Shown one piece after another: positions 19,682 through 29,970 of a stretch of DNA of 64,000 nt; positions within the stretch are counted from its first letter, which is position 1; every line of letters starts with the position of its first letter. Location: NCBI RefSeq assembly GCF_001434295.1, contig NZ_AZFA01000004.1:62001-126000 (forward strand), given 5' to 3'. A model generated the notes under the pieces. It was not told the DNA's origin. It searched no databases and was given only the letters and a program-made list of their open reading frames with translations. The translations under genes were made by a program, and so were the position numbers. This stretch comes from Companilactobacillus versmoldensis DSM 14857 = KCTC 3814 (GTDB lineage Bacteria; Bacillota; Bacilli; Lactobacillales; Lactobacillaceae).

Positions 19682-19708
19682 AAAAAACAGCCCTTGTGGG
19701 CTGTTTTT
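19682..19708 (-). terminator. Terminator of the glycolytic operon (after eno)
   Basis: Minus-strand stem CAGCCC/GGGCTG with a short ACAA loop followed by TTTTTTTT, 14 bases after the eno stop. Classic intrinsic terminator. It separates eno from the oxidoreductase gene. Confidence 0.9.
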
Positions 19709-19721
19709 AAGCGAAGAACAA

Positions 19722-21026
<1,305 letters not shown>

Positions 21027-21108
21027 TTAATAAATCTCCTTTATGAGTTTTAATACTCCATTATTTTAAACTTTTTTGATTCTAAAATAAATATCGGACC
21101 TTAATAAA

Positions 21109-21861
21109 TTAGTTTTGGTAGTTAACTAAAGCAAGGAATGATTCTGGATCCATACTTGCTCCACCAACTAGTCCACCATCGATATCCTCTTTGGCCATCA
21201 ATTCTTTAACGTTAGCAGGTTTAACTGAACCACCATAAAGAATTCTAACTTTGTCAGCAGTATCTTGGTCATATAGACTAGCAATCTTTTCACGAATCAC
21301 ATGAGCCATTTCTTGTGCTTGATCAGCAGTAGCAGTTTTACCAGTACCGATAGCCCAGATTGGTTCATAAGCAATAACTGATTTAACTAAATCAGCAGCT
21401 GAAATGCCTTTTACAGCATTTTCGATTTGACCTGTTACCCATTCTTCAGCTTTGCCGGCTTCACGTTGTTCAAGAGTCTCACCACAGCAAATGATTGGTA
21501 ACATGTTGTTCTTCAAAATAGCATGAGCTTTTTTGTTGATGTCTTCATCAGTTTCTTTGAAGTATTGTCTTCTTTCCGAGTGACCGATGATTACATAGTC
21601 AAGACCCATTTCTGAAAGTGCTTTAGGTGATGTTTCACCAGTAAAGGCACCTTCATCTTCAAAGTAACTGTTTTCAGCAGCAGTCTTTAAAGGTGAGCCT
21701 TCTGCACCAGCAACTAATGTTGAAAGATCGATAGCTGGAGCACCAATAATAGCTTCAACGCCTGATTCTGCCAATTTGCCTTTGATTCCGTCTAAAAATT
21801 CTTGGGTTTCTTTAGGATTTTTGTTCATCTTCCAGTTACCCGCAATAATAGGTGTACGCAT
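21109..21861 (-). CDS. tpiA: Triose-phosphate isomerase
   Basis: Interconverts dihydroxyacetone phosphate and glyceraldehyde-3-phosphate. 250 residues; [13 protein letters not shown] at the start, catalytic His in IIGHSERR and Glu in [12 protein letters not shown], then the phosphate loop YGGSVKPAN. Twenty-one bases after pgk and 85 bases before eno in the glycolytic operon. Confidence 0.99.
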   Translation of the reverse strand: MRTPIIAGNWKMNKNPKETQEFLDGIKGKLAESGVEAIIGAPAIDLSTLVAGAEGSPLKTAAENSYFEDEGAFTGETSPKALSEMGLDYVIIGHSERRQYFKETDEDINKKAHAILKNNMLPIICCGETLEQREAGKAEEWVTGQIENAVKGISAADLVKSVIAYEPIWAIGTGKTATADQAQEMAHVIREKIASLYDQDTADKVRILYGGSVKPANVKELMAKEDIDGGLVGGASMDPESFLALVNYQN

Positions 21862-21882
21862 AAATTTAAGTCTCCTTAGTGA

Positions 21883-23097
21883 CTATTTGTCTGAAATTGA
21901 ATCAATACCTGGTAATACTTTACCTTCTAGATATTCTAGAGAAGCACCACCACCAGTTGAAATGTGAGTGATCTTATCAGCAATACCAAGACTCTTAGCA
22001 GCAGCAGTTGAGTCACCACCACCGATAATTGTAATAGCATCTGACAAGCTACCCATAGCACGGCCAACTTCTAATGTACCTTCGGCAAATTTACTCCTTT
22101 CGAAGGCACCCATTGGTCCGTTCCATACAACTGTCTTAGCACCTTGTAACTTATCTTTGAACAAAGCAACAGTCTTTGGTCCAATATCAAGAGCCATTTC
22201 GTCATCAGGAATATCAACGCCATCAGTAGTTGTAGCTTCAGCGTCGTTTGAGAACTCTTTAGCAACGATATGGTCTACAGGAAGAACGATCTTGTCGCCT
22301 GCTTTTTGAAGGAGGTCTTTAGCAAGTTCAACTTTGTCTTCTTCGAATAGTGATTTACCAATCTTGTGGCCTTGAGCAGCTAAGAATGTATAAGCCATTC
22401 CACCACCGATTAAGATGTGGTCTGATTTAGGGATCAAGTTTTCAATAACACCGATCTTATCTGAAACCTTTGCACCACCAAGAACAGTTACAAATGGGTG
22501 TACAGGATTATCAACGGCGTTACCTAAGAATTTGATTTCCTTTTCCATCAAGAATCCAGCAGCAACTGGTTTACCATTAGATTTCATAGCTGATGAGATA
22601 CCAACGTTTGAAGCATGGCTTCTGTGGGCTGTACCGAATGCATCGTTGATGAATACGTCACCAAGTGATGCCCAGTATTCGCCAAGTTTTGGATCATTTT
22701 TACTTTCACGTTTACCGAAATCATTGTCGATGTCTTGGAAACGAGTATTTTCCATAAGTAGAATGTCGCCATCATTTAATTCACTGATAGCATCTTCAAG
22801 TTCTTTACCTTCGTTAGTTGGTACGAACTTAACTGGCATACCACTCAACTCAGAAAGTTTTTCAGCAACTGGCTTCAATGATAAAGCTTTCTTGTCTTCA
22901 TCACTCTTGATTCTACCTAAGTGAGAAAGCAAGATAACCTTGCCACCATGTTCTGAAACATATTTGATTGTTGGGATAGCACCAACGATACGGTTTGTGT
23001 CACCCACAACGCCATCTTTAATAGGAACATTAAAGTCAACACGCATCAAAACTTTTTTATCTTTTACGTCAACGTCAGAAACGATCAGTTTTGCCAT
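21883..23097 (-). CDS. pgk: Phosphoglycerate kinase
   Basis: Makes ATP from 1,3-bisphosphoglycerate. 404 residues. The N-terminal [11 protein letters not shown] and the C-terminal GGGDSTAAA nucleotide loop are diagnostic. GGAGGA precedes the ATG. A hairpin with a U-run separates it from gap, so the distal genes may be transcribed at a lower level than gap. Confidence 0.99.
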   Translation of the reverse strand: MAKLIVSDVDVKDKKVLMRVDFNVPIKDGVVGDTNRIVGAIPTIKYVSEHGGKVILLSHLGRIKSDEDKKALSLKPVAEKLSELSGMPVKFVPTNEGKELEDAISELNDGDILLMENTRFQDIDNDFGKRESKNDPKLGEYWASLGDVFINDAFGTAHRSHASNVGISSAMKSNGKPVAAGFLMEKEIKFLGNAVDNPVHPFVTVLGGAKVSDKIGVIENLIPKSDHILIGGGMAYTFLAAQGHKIGKSLFEEDKVELAKDLLQKAGDKIVLPVDHIVAKEFSNDAEATTTDGVDIPDDEMALDIGPKTVALFKDKLQGAKTVVWNGPMGAFERSKFAEGTLEVGRAMGSLSDAITIIGGGDSTAAAKSLGIADKITHISTGGGASLEYLEGKVLPGIDSISDK

Positions 23098-23120
23098 TTT
23101 AAATCCTCCATATATTTCTT

Positions 23121-23154
23121 AAAAAAAAGCGGAAGGAGTTTTCCTCCCTCCGCC
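23121..23154 (-). terminator. Attenuator or processing hairpin between gap and pgk
   Basis: On the minus strand GCGGAGGGAG pairs imperfectly with CTCCTTCCGC and is followed by eight U residues. It lies about 50 bases after gap and 24 before the pgk start, inside the operon. Terminator-like shape in the middle of an operon suggests partial termination or protection of gap mRNA. Confidence 0.75.
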
Positions 23155-23204
23155 AATTTAAACATTAAATTAGGTTGTAAATTTCGCTATTTTAAATTAA
23201 TGAA

Positions 23205-24233
23205 TTAGTCTAATGTAGCAAATTTTTCAAGTGTACGAACCATTTGTGCAGTAAATCCTGATTCGTTATCATACCATGCAACAGCCTTTACAACTTGACC
23301 GTCACCTGAGCCAACAACTTGTGTTTGTGTTGGGTCAAATACTGAACCAAACGATGTACCGATGATATCTGATGAAACGATTTCGTCATCGTTGTAACCG
23401 AATGATTCACTGCCGTCAGTAGCTTTCTTGATAGCAGCATTAACGTCGTCAACTGTAACTTCTTTGTCAAGAGTTGCAACTAATTCTGTCAATGAACCTG
23501 TGATAACTGGAACACGTTGTGCATGTCCATCAAGCTTACCCTTAAGTGCAGGAACAACAAGACCCATAGCCTTAGCAGCACCAGTTGAGTGAGGGATGAT
23601 GTTAGCAGCAGCAGCACGTGCAGCACGAACATTACCTTTACGTTCTGGACCATCTTGTAGCATTTGTGTAGCTGTGTAAGCATGGATAGTTGTCATTGTA
23701 CCAGCTTTGATACCGAATTCTTCGTTAACGGCATTAGCTAATGGTGCAAGACAGTTTGTTGTACATGAGCCAGCAGAAGCAATTTTAACATCTTGTGTCA
23801 AAACATCTTCGTTAACACCATAAACAACTGTAGGCATGTCACCTGATGGAGCTGAGATCAATACACGTTTTGCACCGGCATCCAAGTGAGCTTGTGCCTT
23901 GTCTGAAGATGTGTAGAAACCTGTACATTCAAGAACGATAGTAACACCATCGTTTGCAACCCATTTAAGGTCTGCAGCATTCTTTTCAGCATAAACAGGG
24001 ATCTTCTTACCGTCAACAACGATACCGTCTTCTGCGGCTGTGATTGAATCAGTCTTGAAGTTACCATGAGCTGTATCATATTTAAGCAAGTGTGCAAGCA
24101 TTGCTGGTGATGTCAAATCATTGATAGCAACAACTTCCAAATCAGTTTTTCCTTCTGCTTGAAGAGCAGCGATACGGCGGAAGGCCAAACGACCAATACG
24201 TCCAAATCCATTAATACCAACTTTTGTAGTCAT
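23205..24233 (-). CDS. gap: Glyceraldehyde-3-phosphate dehydrogenase, NAD-dependent
   Basis: 342 residues. Rossmann start [11 protein letters not shown]; catalytic Cys157 in [17 protein letters not shown] near the C-terminus. Catabolic GapA type by its place after cggR. GAAGGAGG precedes the ATG. First structural gene of the operon, probably the most expressed because of the hairpin that follows. Confidence 0.99.
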   Translation of the reverse strand: MTTKVGINGFGRIGRLAFRRIAALQAEGKTDLEVVAINDLTSPAMLAHLLKYDTAHGNFKTDSITAAEDGIVVDGKKIPVYAEKNAADLKWVANDGVTIVLECTGFYTSSDKAQAHLDAGAKRVLISAPSGDMPTVVYGVNEDVLTQDVKIASAGSCTTNCLAPLANAVNEEFGIKAGTMTTIHAYTATQMLQDGPERKGNVRAARAAAANIIPHSTGAAKAMGLVVPALKGKLDGHAQRVPVITGSLTELVATLDKEVTVDDVNAAIKKATDGSESFGYNDDEIVSSDIIGTSFGSVFDPTQTQVVGSGDGQVVKAVAWYDNESGFTAQMVRTLEKFATLD

Positions 24234-24267
24234 ACAAAAATTCCTCCTTCAGGAAAGTAAAAATATA

Positions 24268-25314
24268 TTATTTTAAAGGGTTATCCCTTAAAATCATCTT
24301 TGAGGCACCCTCATCAGTGATCAACACTGTATGAGCAGGCGCATTTTTCATGTAGGCTTTGATAGCAGAAGCTTTTGATGCTCCACCGGCAATAGCAACT
24401 ACATGTTCAATATTAGCAAGGTCCCGAACATGAAGTCCAATTCTAGGCACCTTATAAACAAGCTGACCATTTTGATCGAAGAAATCTCCAAAAGCCTCAG
24501 CAACGGCTTGACTATTGGTGATCTTTAACCTATCTACATCAGACAAGTTTCTTCTTTCAGCCATGACACTTGCAGTTCCGATACTATGAACAACCACGTT
24601 ACATTTATATATTAAGTCAAGTACCGACTTAATTGAAGACTCTTTTTGTAAAGATTCAAAACTTCTTTCACTTATGTCCTCAGGTAAATATAACGCACGA
24701 TGCTGTCCATGGGTTCTATTCGCCATTTCGGCACAAACACTGTTTGCTTGTATAATGACTGACTCTCCCACTCCTCCACGGGCTGGTAAGAATAACAAAT
24801 CACGATTCTTTGATAGAATTGGTGATAGGTTCCTAGCAACTCTAGCTAAAGTGCTACCGCCAGTGACAGCAATCAGGTTTTTGCCATTAGGTAGAATAGT
24901 TCCTAGCAGCTGGTTAAGCCTTTGTCCAAATGAGTCGATCACTCGATATTGTTTATCTGAATTGCCTGGCAAAACAATACAACGAGCAATTCCCAATTTC
25001 TGGCTTAACTGTTGTTCGATAAGTGCTGTTCCTTGAAAGTCAGCTAATAGCTTATTCAGCTGACCATTGGCTTGAATCCCAGTCTTCGTTAGAGACATCC
25101 CTGACTTAGATGAAATAATCAAACCTTGATTTTTCAAAAGGTCCGTCTCAGTCCGAAGACTTCGTTCAGTAACATTAAGGTCATCTGCTAGGACCCGACG
25201 GCCCACCGGTTCCATTAACTTGATACTTTGCAGTATCCGGAAACGTTTTTCGACTGTTTTAATGAAATCGGGAGCAACCAAATCCAACAATTCTAAATTA
25301 CTATTAATTGTCAT
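24268..25314 (-). CDS. cggR: Central glycolytic genes regulator
   Basis: SorC/DeoR-type repressor. 348 residues: an N-terminal helix-turn-helix (about 35-70, RRVLADDLNVTERSLR) and a C-terminal sugar-phosphate binding domain (with GGSTLARVARNL and DEGAS segments). In B. subtilis CggR is released from DNA by fructose-1,6-bisphosphate. Gene order cggR-gap-pgk-tpiA-eno and the operator directly before its own start support the same autoregulation here. AAGGAG lies before the ATG. Confidence 0.96.
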   Translation of the reverse strand: MTINSNLELLDLVAPDFIKTVEKRFRILQSIKLMEPVGRRVLADDLNVTERSLRTETDLLKNQGLIISSKSGMSLTKTGIQANGQLNKLLADFQGTALIEQQLSQKLGIARCIVLPGNSDKQYRVIDSFGQRLNQLLGTILPNGKNLIAVTGGSTLARVARNLSPILSKNRDLLFLPARGGVGESVIIQANSVCAEMANRTHGQHRALYLPEDISERSFESLQKESSIKSVLDLIYKCNVVVHSIGTASVMAERRNLSDVDRLKITNSQAVAEAFGDFFDQNGQLVYKVPRIGLHVRDLANIEHVVAIAGGASKASAIKAYMKNAPAHTVLITDEGASKMILRDNPLK

Positions 25315-25328
25315 TTGATTAACTCCTT

Positions 25329-25365
25329 GGGACTAATCTTGTCCCTGTATGTCCTTTTGTGACCC
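25329..25365 (-). promoter_or_regulatory. Probable CggR operator
   Basis: Two similar sites on the minus strand, GGGTC-N6-GGAC (25351-25365) and GGGAC-N7-GTCCC (25329-25345), 5 bases apart, in the leader just before the cggR ribosome site. They fit the known CggR operator style of repeated GGGAC-N6-TGTC half sites. Inference from family and position; promoter lies upstream at 25423-25450. Confidence 0.7.
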
Positions 25366-25422
25366 ATATACTCAAAAAATAAAGGCTCGGATAAACTCAG
25401 TTACCTCTCAAGCACAGTTCTT

Positions 25423-25450
25423 ATTATAAACGGTCTTGTTTATAATGCAA
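25423..25450 (-). promoter_or_regulatory. Promoter of the cggR-gap operon
   Basis: Minus-strand -35 TTGCAT (25445-25450) and perfect -10 TATAAT (25423-25428) with 16-base spacing, about 110 bases before the cggR start, leaving room for the CggR operator in the leader. Confidence 0.7.
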
Positions 25451-25497
25451 GTCCTTATAGATCAAAAATCAAAGGTTTTTAAATCAGATATTTAATA

Positions 25498-25526
25498 TTG
25501 GCATTTATCTGGTTTTCTGCGATAAT
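25498..25526 (+). promoter_or_regulatory. Promoter of tRNA-Arg
   Basis: -35 TTGGCA and -10 GATAAT with a 17-base spacer; the tRNA begins 11 bases after the -10, a typical distance for a stable RNA promoter. Divergent from the cggR promoter. Confidence 0.75.
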
Positions 25527-25537
25527 AGTTTATATAC

Positions 25538-25609
25538 GCGTCGCTAGTATAATGGATAGCACTCAGGATTCCGGTTCCTGCAATGTGGGTTCGACTCCCA
25601 CGCGACGCA
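25538..25609 (+). tRNA. tRNA-Arg (anticodon CCG)
   Basis: 72 bases fold into a cloverleaf: acceptor stem GCGTCGC/GCGACGC, anticodon stem CAGGA/TCCTG with loop TTCCGGT giving anticodon CCG, T arm GTGGG-TTCGACT-CCCAC, discriminator A. The CCA end is not encoded. Reads CGG codons. It is a lone tRNA with its own promoter and terminator, and the region on its 3' side holds decayed genes. Confidence 0.95.
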
Positions 25610-25622
25610 TCTAATTATATTC

Positions 25623-25662
25623 AAAAAGGCTTACGATAGACGCATCTGTCGCAAGCCTTTTT
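25623..25662 (+). terminator. Terminator of tRNA-Arg
   Basis: AAAAAGGCTT ... AAGCCTTTTT with an inner CGA/TCG pair block, directly after the tRNA. The loop repeats nine bases (GACGCATCT) present at the tRNA 3' end. Confidence 0.85.
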
Positions 25663-25698
25663 CTATATCATTTTTGCTTATCAACATTAATTCACAGT

Positions 25699-26252
25699 TT
25701 ATAAGCTATAGATGTTTTTAATCTGGTCACGTTGAATATACGGCAAATGGGCCTGAGTAACTCCCGAGTTCATTTTAGTCCTTGGTATTTGACCTCGTTG
25801 AATATTATTTACGATTCTAGTGATATCTGATTCATTATATGGAGGCATCCAGGTAATGATTGGTGGCATCAAAAATTGAAAATCATCAATATCCATCATT
25901 AAAGTATTCAGAAACAATGAATCATTTTCCAGTTCAAGCAAAAAATTACCTTTAACGTTCAATTCATCCCACAAACTCTTCAATACATCTTGATGAGACT
26001 CTACAAATCCAAGAAAATCATCAACATTTTCAAGCTTCTTTTTAGCTTTATAGTCATATCCATAAAGGAAGAAACTACTCCTCGACCCGATAAATCATTG
26101 ATCTCATTAAATGAATTCAAAATAACTTTATATAGGGCACCTAACTTTTCTTGCTTTTGCAAATAGGTGCTTTTAGTAAAGTCCGGTAAATAGATACCCT
26201 TTTGTTGAATGATCCTCACCACATCAGAACTTTGTACTGTCCAATATCTCAT
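25699..26252 (-). pseudogene. DUF3841-like gene broken by a frameshift
   Basis: The two halves lie in different minus-strand frames: 26001-26252 gives MRYWTVQSSDVVRII... and 25699-25983 continues to the C-terminus QAHLPYIQRDQIKNIYSL. Shifting frame near 26055 (a one-base loss around a TTTCTTCCTTT stretch) restores continuous reading through FLYGYDYKAKKKL to the second half, for about 184 residues in all. Start MRYWTVQ and end QAHLPYI fit the DUF3841 family, whose function is unknown. No SD-bearing start exists for the second half. It could also be a sequencing error; the neighbouring gene is broken too, which favours real decay. Confidence 0.75.
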
Positions 26253-26407
26253 ATAATTACTACCTTCTATTTTAGATATAAATATTATTATAATGCACTT
26301 ACAAATATATAAATATAAATTTATATAAATAATTGAATCATTTATATATTTAACTTAAGGTAAATATGATATAGCTGATACATACTAAATAGAAGGTGAG
26401 AATTGCT

Positions 26408-27397
26408 ATGAGAGCTAAAAAATATTGGTATCTTTTCGCATTACTGTCCATTGTAGTAGTTATTGGCATCGCCTGCTCAAACAATAACTCTGGTTCATCC
26501 GGTAAGGACTCCTCTGGAACTTCCTTTAAGAAAAATTCGACCGATGATTCTAAAAAGGATCCATCATTAACAAAAGTGACTGCGCAAGTCGAATCAAAAT
26601 TTAAACAATTATCATATAAGGATAAGCAGACTGGTGTCACCTTACGATATAACCTATTTGTGCCCAAAAATTACAGCAAAAAAACCGCCTACCCGTTGCT
26701 GACTTTTATACCTGATGATTCTGTAACTGGCAAATCTACAGCTACCGGAATCACCCAAGGATACGGTGGTAGTATTTGGGCAACCAATTCTGAACAGAAA
26801 AAGCATCCTAGCTTTGTGCTCGTTCCAGTCTTTGATACCTCAACTATATCTGGAGGCACAGGACAATTTGGTTCGGCCGTGGTCAAGAAGAATGTACAAA
26901 CTTATTTAGATCTGCTCAAGAAACTACAAAAGAAATACAACATTGATAAAGACCGCTTGTATGGAACTGGCCAATAAATGGGTGGAATGACTATGTTCTA
27001 TTTGAACTCACACTACCCTAATCTATTTGCAGCTACGCTTTATGTTTCATCACAGTGGGACGTTGAGCAATTAGAAAAATTGAAGAACCAAAAATTCTTC
27101 TACATTGCCTCGGCCGGAGATCAAAATGCTTCAACCGGGCAAAGGAATCTCATGAAGATGTTGAAACAAGATCATCAAAAATACTCACAGACTACTTTAG
27201 ATGCTAACTTATCCCCTTCTGAAAAGAACACTGCCGTCAATCAATTGTTAGATAAAAATCGTCAAGCTAATTTCATCACTTGGAAGGCTGGAACTGTTAT
27301 GAAATACTCAGACAAACCAATCGAGCATAATGCATCATTTGATTTTGGTTATACCATCCCTTCAGTCCGTAATTGGTTATTCAACCAAAGTAAGTAA
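26408..27397 (+). pseudogene. Lipoprotein-type alpha/beta hydrolase (esterase) with stop at the catalytic serine
   Basis: Two open stretches in the same frame, 26408-26977 and 26978-27397, separated only by TAA at 26975-26977. The first half has a signal peptide ending GIACS (probable lipoprotein Cys23), a Ser/Lys-rich linker and the hydrolase N-terminal half ending DRLYGTGQ. The second begins MGGMTMFYLNSHYPNLF. Relatives read TGQSMGG here, so the stop replaces exactly the nucleophile Ser codon; TCA to TAA is one base. The catalytic His region (IEHNASFDFG) remains intact. SD GGTGAG lies 7 bases before the ATG at 26408; the GTG at 26396 is too early. Confidence 0.85.
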
Positions 27398-27400
27398 ACA

Positions 27401-27433
27401 AAAATCCACTTCAAATTTGAAGTGGATTTTTTT
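27401..27433. terminator. Bidirectional terminator
   Basis: AAAATCCACTTCAA and its complement around a short centre, followed by T-run on both strands. Serves the hydrolase pseudogene and the convergent MFS gene; its far edge overlaps the MFS stop. Confidence 0.85.
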
Positions 27434-28829
27434 ATTCTGTTTCTGCTGTTTCAGCGACTACACTCTTCGTCGTATAAAGTTTTCTAATAAAAATAAAACA
27501 AGTCATTAATAATAGTAGACAAACGCCAAAACCAAGTTTGATTCCAACTAGTTCACCCGTGATCGTGCCGACATTTTCATGCTGATTCGAAATCGTAATA
27601 ACCGCAATCAATAAAGCTGTCCCGAAAGAAGCTGCAACTTGACGTAAAGTATTATACATTGCTACTCCATCTGGGAGCAAATCGGCTGGTAAAAAGGTCA
27701 AAGCCTGGGTCTGGATCGGTATCAAAACTAATACTAATCCGAATTGACGAATAGTCTGACCCAAGGTGATCGTTAAAATTGACGTATTATGATTAATCAA
27801 AATTTGTAAAAAAGTCCCAATGCAATCAATCGTAATACCGATCATGACTAGATTCTTAACTGGATACTTATCAAACAATTTACCGGATATCGGAGACATA
27901 AAGAATGTCACCATCGCTCCAGGAAGTAAAACTAGCCCTGATATCAAAGCACTCTTATGCATCACGTTCTGAACCAATATAGGTAAAAAGATAGTATTTC
28001 CGTACATCGTCACCATCAAAATCATATTCAAAATACTGGCAACATTGAATTGAACATGTTGGAAAACGTTCAAATTGATGAAGGGGTTTTTCGAGCCTGC
28101 CTGTGATCTGATGAATAACCAAGCAAATAGGACACCTATAATTAGTAATCCTAAGATATTAAATGATGGGAAATCATACTCACCAATATTTGAAAAGCCC
28201 CATAACAGACTCAGCAAGCCAAAACTGGCAGTGACTAAGCCCTTGACATTGAAAGTTAATTCTGTTTCATGTTTGATCTTCGGCATAATAATAATTGCCA
28301 AAATAATCGAAAGAAGTGTGAATGGAATCGTCAAACTAAATAAGTAGCGCCAGGACAGGCTGTCCAAAATGACCCCGGAAACAGTCGGACCAACGATTGG
28401 AGAAAAATTGAATACAACGCCAATGATCCCCATAACTGCTCCACGATGTTTTTTATCAGCAGCCCGCATGGCAATAACATTTACTAAGGGAATCATTACT
28501 CCAGCACCGATTGCTTGGATCATTCGTCCAGCAATCAAAATAAGATATCTATCCGCGGTCGCTCCAATCAATGATCCCACGAAAAAAATAATTGAAAAAG
28601 TCAAAAACAAATTTTTGAAAGAAAACTTTTTCATTAAATAAGCACTGGTGGGAATCATTAAGGCATTGGCTAACATATATCCATTAGTCAACCACTGTGC
28701 GGATGAATATGAAACATGGAATACGCGCATGACAGATGGTAACGCTGTCGTCATCATGGTGGAGCTTAGGACTCCAAAGAAACTCCCGAATAAAACAATA
28801 AATAATGTCACTCGCATACCTTTTTTCAT
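27432..28829 (-). CDS. MFS multidrug exporter, DHA2 (EmrB/QacA-like)
   Basis: About 465 residues with roughly 14 hydrophobic segments. The signature of DHA2 exporters is seen in ALPSVMRVFHVSYSSAQWLTNGYML and in the motif GRMIQAIGAGVMIPLV (motif C style). A longer frame opens at 28904, but GGAGAT precedes the ATG at 28829 and the longer N-terminus would run through the operator. Divergent from a MarR regulator with a shared symmetric operator, so it is probably induced by a compound sensed by that regulator. Confidence 0.9.
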   Translation of the reverse strand: MKKGMRVTLFIVLFGSFFGVLSSTMMTTALPSVMRVFHVSYSSAQWLTNGYMLANALMIPTSAYLMKKFSFKNLFLTFSIIFFVGSLIGATADRYLILIAGRMIQAIGAGVMIPLVNVIAMRAADKKHRGAVMGIIGVVFNFSPIVGPTVSGVILDSLSWRYLFSLTIPFTLLSIILAIIIMPKIKHETELTFNVKGLVTASFGLLSLLWGFSNIGEYDFPSFNILGLLIIGVLFAWLFIRSQAGSKNPFINLNVFQHVQFNVASILNMILMVTMYGNTIFLPILVQNVMHKSALISGLVLLPGAMVTFFMSPISGKLFDKYPVKNLVMIGITIDCIGTFLQILINHNTSILTITLGQTIRQFGLVLVLIPIQTQALTFLPADLLPDGVAMYNTLRQVAASFGTALLIAVITISNQHENVGTITGELVGIKLGFGVCLLLLMTCFIFIRKLYTTKSVVAETAETE

Positions 28830-28852
28830 ACTAGATCTCCAATTTAAAATTA

Positions 28853-28905
28853 GTTGACAAAAGCAACTTGAATTAATATATTGGAAATTGGTTGCTTTTG
28901 TCAAC
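28853..28905. promoter_or_regulatory. Mirrored MarR operators and overlapping divergent promoters
   Basis: Two copies of GTTGACAAAAGCAAC in inverted orientation at 28853-28867 and 28891-28905. Each arm is itself a GTTG-N7-CAAC dyad, the size of a MarR half-turn site. Each arm also contains TTGACA. On plus, TTGACA-N16-TATATT (28855-28882) drives the marR-type gene; on minus, TTGACA-N18-TATATT drives the MFS gene, and the two -10 boxes overlap in AATATATT. Binding to either arm would cover a -35 box. Confidence 0.8.
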
Positions 28906-28921
28906 CATTGGAGGCGAAAAT

Positions 28922-29347
28922 TTGAAAAAAGAGGATATTTATAGCATTCGTGAATTTGATCGCTTTTATATGACAGTCCTACGACTGACCGATAAGTATC
29001 ATCTCCACACTCATTTTACAATTTTAGAATCCCGGCTCTTATTAGAAATAAACCGTGGCAACAATACCGCCAATCAATTATTAAAAGTTCTTAAATTGGA
29101 TAAGGGATATATAAGTCGTGTTTTGAAAAAACTCGAGAACGAACAGTTGATCACCAAGCAAACTGCAGAAAGTGATTTACGGATCAAAGTTTTAGCCTTG
29201 ACCCCTAGCGGTAAGACAGCCTTAAAGGAAATCGACCGACGTGCGGATGAACAAATATCTGACTTGTTTAAAGACGTCGACAGTACTGACATCGCTCAGA
29301 TCATTGCGGCAATGCAAAAAATCCAAACTGAATTAAGTAAAGACTAA
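28922..29347 (+). CDS. MarR-family transcriptional regulator
   Basis: 141 residues. Winged helix-turn-helix with NTANQLLKVLKLDKGYISRVLKKLE (recognition helix DKGYISRVLKKLE) and the wing DLRIKVLALTPSG. Start is TTG at 28922, with TTGGAGGCG about 5 bases upstream; upstream TTG codons would lie inside the operator. Probably represses itself and the divergent MFS exporter. Followed 10 bases later by a GNAT gene, likely on the same transcript. Confidence 0.92.
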   Translation: MKKEDIYSIREFDRFYMTVLRLTDKYHLHTHFTILESRLLLEINRGNNTANQLLKVLKLDKGYISRVLKKLENEQLITKQTAESDLRIKVLALTPSGKTALKEIDRRADEQISDLFKDVDSTDIAQIIAAMQKIQTELSKD

Positions 29348-29357
29348 AGGGGTAAAT

Positions 29358-29879
29358 ATGACAAACATTTATTTAAGACGTTCTACTATTAATGATCTCG
29401 ACGAAATCGTTGAGATCATCGACCAAGCTAAACAACTTTTGAAAAATGATGGTAGTCCACAATGGCAAAGTGGCGACCCTAGTCGTGAGATCCTCAAATC
29501 AGATATTGAACAAAGGATCAGTTGGGTTCTACTCGTTGATGACAAAGTTGCTGGAGTGGCAACTTTATTGGACCAACCAGAACCTTCTTATGCTCAAATA
29601 TCAGCTGGTAACTGGAACAACACCACTCAACCTTATATGACTATCCACCGGGTTGCGGTCTCTGCCGACTATCGCGGCCAACACCTGAGCAAATTTTTGT
29701 TCAGTAATTTAATGACCATTGCTATGGAGCTGGGATTTCATAATCTGCGGATCGATACTCATTTGAAGAACCAACGGATGCAACGGATCGCCAAAAATCT
29801 TGGCTTTGAATATCGTGGGATCGTCAATGTCTCTGATCCAATTGATCCGAGTCGCTTGGCTTACGAATTGAATCTTTAG
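29358..29879 (+). CDS. GNAT-family N-acetyltransferase
   Basis: 173 residues; IHRVAVSADYRGQHLSKFLF is the acetyl-CoA motif A (RxxGxxL) and the C-terminal NQRMQRIAKNLGFEYRG follows. AAAGGGG precedes the ATG, 10 bases after the marR-type gene. Linkage with a MarR/exporter pair suggests detoxification by acetylation, but this is inference. Confidence 0.88.
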   Translation: MTNIYLRRSTINDLDEIVEIIDQAKQLLKNDGSPQWQSGDPSREILKSDIEQRISWVLLVDDKVAGVATLLDQPEPSYAQISAGNWNNTTQPYMTIHRVAVSADYRGQHLSKFLFSNLMTIAMELGFHNLRIDTHLKNQRMQRIAKNLGFEYRGIVNVSDPIDPSRLAYELNL

Positions 29880-29941
29880 ACCTATTTAGGAAAGAAATAA
29901 ATAATTTTATTTAATTTATTGTGTTTATTAGTGCTTTTATG

Positions 29942-29970
29942 TTGACCCCCTTATATATGTATGCTAAATT
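29942..29970 (+). promoter_or_regulatory. Promoter of clpP
   Basis: -35 TTGACC (29942-29947) and -10 TAAATT (29965-29970) with 17-base spacing. The CIRCE element starts at the edge of the -10. TTGACC also contains one half of a CtsR-type site, but the second half is absent. Confidence 0.7.

Noticed and set aside
29925-29968. CtsR box upstream of clpP
   Set aside because: Only one GTTGACC half site; the tandem partner is missing.
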